NCBI RefSeq assembly: GCF_900177415.1
Contig: NZ_FXAF01000006.1
Coordinates: 2,024,715-2,088,714, forward strand
Length of the DNA: 64,000 bases
DNA from: Xaviernesmea oryzae
GTDB taxonomy: Bacteria; Pseudomonadota; Alphaproteobacteria; Rhizobiales; Rhizobiaceae
Reading direction: 5' to 3'
A program made the translations under genes and the position numbers. Below are positions 62,124 to 64,000 of this stretch, piece by piece (position 1 is the first letter of the stretch; every line of letters starts with the position of its first letter). Under the pieces are notes generated by a model, which worked only from the letters and a program-made list of their open reading frames with translations, was not told where the DNA came from and made no database searches.

Positions 62124-63782
62124 ATGAAGCTCCCTTGCCAAAGCGATTTCACGATCGAACCTTGCCGGCGAATCCCCTCGGACGAGCAGTGGTCGATGGC
62201 GCGTCGCATTGCCCGCGAGCTGGACAAGATCCTCGATGGCGGCGGCCCGAGGCAGGCTGCCATCACGCGCGCGGCGGCTGAACTGCGGCTCACCACGCGG
62301 CAGATTTACAACCTCCTCTCCCGTTATCGCGCCGATCGGACGGTGACGGCCCTGCTGCCGCGCACCGCCGTCAGTCGGCGCAAGCGGCTGCCGGAACAGA
62401 TCGAGGAGATCATCGCGACCACACTTCGGGAGAAGTGGCTGACGCTTGAGCCGACCGGACTTGCTCCCGTGGTCGACGAGATCCGCGCGCGCTGCGAGGA
62501 AGCCGGTCTTGCCGTGCCGTCCTATGTGACGGTCGCCCGGCGCATTCCGGCATTGTTTTCGCCTGAAGAGATCGCGAAGAAGCGTTCGGCCAATCCGAAG
62601 CACCTGATGCGGCTGAAGCCGAGACCGGGCTATATCCATGCGCCGCACCCGCTCGCCGTGTGCCAAATCGACCATACGCCGACCGACATCAATTTCGTGG
62701 AGGTTGTCGACGGCGCTGGTGTGTTTGTCGGCCGTCCTTATCTGACAGTCATCACCGACGTGGCGACACGATCCATTCTCGGCTTCTGCCTCACCTTGGA
62801 GAAGCCGTCGGTGCTGTCTGTCGCGCTATGCCTCGCCCAGGCCATGTGCCCGAAAGACGCATGGCTTGCCGCGCGCGATCTCGATCACGCCTGGCCGATG
62901 TTCGGTCGACCGCGGCTGCTGGTCGCGGACTCGGCGATGGAATTCAAGGGGCATGCATTCCAACAAAGCTGTGATGATTACGGCATTCGTATCCGCCCCC
63001 GCGATCGTGGGAGGGTCCACCACGGCGGCGTGGTTGAACGGCTGTTGGGCAAAGTCAACGGGGTTCTCGCCACCTACCCGGGCTCTTCGGGGCGTTCGGT
63101 GGCCGACCGCGACGAATATCCATCCGAGCGGCGCGCATGCCTGAGCTTTGCCAATCTCGAGCGCTGCGTTGCGCTGGCCGTGATCGATCACAATCTTCAG
63201 GAAAATTCCAAGACCCTGAAGGTGCCGCTGACGGAATGGCAACGCAACAGTTCGGCACTGCCGGTCTACGGCGACGATCCGCAACGCGTGCTGCTGTCGT
63301 TTCTGCCGAGGACGAAACGGCAATTGTCGCCACAAGGGATCAGCATGTTCGCCCTGCACTATTATTCGGCGTGGCTGGGCGCCTTCGTTCCAGAGCGGGA
63401 CCGGCTTGGAAAGCTCGAGGTGCGATACGATCCTCGCGACGTCAGCCACATCTATGTCCGCGACCCGGAAACCCGACAGTTTCGGCCGGTCGAACGACGC
63501 GACGGTCAGCTGACGTCAGTGACGCTGTGGGAGCATGAGGCGGAACGCGCCCGTCGACGAGCTGCAAACCACCGGTCAAGCACTCAGAAGGTTGCGCTCC
63601 GCCGCGAGATCTCAGCCATTATTGAAGCTGCCAAACCGTCCAAGCGCCAGTTGCGCGATGCTGTCCGCAATTCCCACGCCGTCGCCGCGGAAAAACCTTA
63701 TGCCGCCATGCAGACACCGGCGCCGTCTCCAGCAGAGCATCCTCCGCGCCGGAAGAGCCGGCTACCGGTCGAGGATTGGTAG
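62124..63782 (+). CDS. tniA: TniA-type transposase (Mu/TnsB-like DDE integrase)
   Basis: This 552-residue protein has N-terminal helix-turn-helix domains (AAAELRLTTRQIYNLLSRYR). The RNase-H-fold core has catalytic Asp in CQIDHTPTDI, Asp in LLVADSAMEF and Glu in HHGGVVERLLGKVNG. A Mu-type C-terminal beta domain (YDPRDVSHIYVRDPETRQFR) and a basic tail follow. Length is normal for TniA. The start MKLPCQSDFTIEPCRR matches remembered rhizobial relatives although no strong ribosome-binding site is seen. Confidence 0.92.
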   Translation: MKLPCQSDFTIEPCRRIPSDEQWSMARRIARELDKILDGGGPRQAAITRAAAELRLTTRQIYNLLSRYRADRTVTALLPRTAVSRRKRLPEQIEEIIATTLREKWLTLEPTGLAPVVDEIRARCEEAGLAVPSYVTVARRIPALFSPEEIAKKRSANPKHLMRLKPRPGYIHAPHPLAVCQIDHTPTDINFVEVVDGAGVFVGRPYLTVITDVATRSILGFCLTLEKPSVLSVALCLAQAMCPKDAWLAARDLDHAWPMFGRPRLLVADSAMEFKGHAFQQSCDDYGIRIRPRDRGRVHHGGVVERLLGKVNGVLATYPGSSGRSVADRDEYPSERRACLSFANLERCVALAVIDHNLQENSKTLKVPLTEWQRNSSALPVYGDDPQRVLLSFLPRTKRQLSPQGISMFALHYYSAWLGAFVPERDRLGKLEVRYDPRDVSHIYVRDPETRQFRPVERRDGQLTSVTLWEHEAERARRRAANHRSSTQKVALRREISAIIEAAKPSKRQLRDAVRNSHAVAAEKPYAAMQTPAPSPAEHPPRRKSRLPVEDW

Positions 63783-63784
63783 CC

Positions 63785-64000
63785 ATGTCCGATCATTTGC
63801 TCGAGCATGTCCGGCCGTATCTCGACCGTGATCCGGAAGAGAGGATCGCCTATATCCGCGCGCCACGATGGATCGGACATCATGCGGCCCAAGACAGCCA
63901 TCGGCGGCTGACCGAGCTCGTGGAACGACCTCCGTCCCTGCGAACCCAGGGGCTGATGCTGGTCGGACCCTACGCCAATGGCAAGACGATGATCGCCGAG
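63785..64000 (+). CDS. tniB: TniB-type transposition ATPase (5' part)
   Basis: The frame begins MSDHLLEHVRPYLDRDPEER and reaches the Walker A motif VGPYANGKTMIAE at the window edge. TniB is the AAA+ partner that regulates TniA and selects targets. It begins 2 bases after the tniA stop. The 3' part is missing. Confidence 0.88.
   Translation, partial: MSDHLLEHVRPYLDRDPEERIAYIRAPRWIGHHAAQDSHRRLTELVERPPSLRTQGLMLVGPYANGKTMIAE

Larger units (their letters stand above)
62063..64000 (+). mobile_element. Left part of a Tn5053/Tn402-like transposon
   Basis: A probable left end TGTCATACGGGCGTTAGG begins at 62063. GCGTTAG and its complement CTAACGC recur nearby, likely transposase sites. The tniA and tniB genes follow. 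tniQ, a resolvase and cargo would lie beyond the window. Confidence 0.65.

Noticed and set aside
1..64000. CRISPR array
   Set aside because: No regularly spaced direct repeats with unique spacers were seen on either strand.

Overview
The window looks like a chromosome or large replicon of a Rhizobiaceae member (Rhizobium/Agrobacterium/Ensifer type). The evidence is GC-rich coding sequence, an alphaproteobacterial GTTC-N7-GTTC SOS box, a rhizobial intergenic palindrome, DUF982 and other small proteins typical of Rhizobiales, and rhizobial versions of IS66, IS21 and TniA elements. No rRNA gene, intact tRNA gene or CRISPR array was seen.

Region 1 (1-13273) is an exopolysaccharide/capsule locus. 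It holds a partial Wzx flippase, a pyruvyl transferase, a secreted GH140-like (DUF4038) glycosidase, a WecA-type initiating transferase, a YdcF-like protein, a Wzy-like polymerase, a WcaF-type acetyltransferase and four GT-B glycosyltransferases, arranged as opposing transcription units.

Region 2 (13498-21776) is a sugar-utilisation unit. An SGNH hydrolase is divergent from a seven-gene unit: a LacI regulator, an FAD-dependent oxidoreductase, a complete sugar ABC importer (binding protein, two permeases, ATPase) and a TIM-barrel protein. Two perfect palindromes lie on or just after the lacI promoter. Region 3 (21779-31590) pairs a LysR regulator with a divergent peptide ABC importer (BCDF order plus binding protein), an S15/CocE hydrolase and a CapA-like protein.

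Region 4 (31753 onward) is acquired DNA. A 20-nt block matching the 3' end of a tRNA-Asn gene lies beside a tyrosine integrase. It is followed by AlpA, a RepB-primase/DUF3987 replication protein, small accessory genes, a minus-strand small RNA with three anti-Shine-Dalgarno loops (cuckoo-like), and a decayed HK97-type structural module. That module carries three gene-into-gene deletion fusions and two zinc-ribbon HNH genes. An IS66 element with an 8-bp target duplication splits a small lipoprotein gene whose reading frame rejoins exactly when the element is removed.

Region 5 (51813-59195) holds a lipocalin, a run of small minus-strand genes (zinc-ribbon, stand-alone RNA-polymerase alpha-CTD-like, Cys-rich), a DUF4268 nuclease-like gene and a DNA-damage module. 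In the last, an SOS box separates a LigD-type ligase from an opposing operon that includes an SRAP (HMCES/YedK) protein. Region 6 (59467-64000) is an IS21 element with a broken istA, then the left part of a Tn5053/Tn402-like transposon (tniA, start of tniB) that runs off the window.
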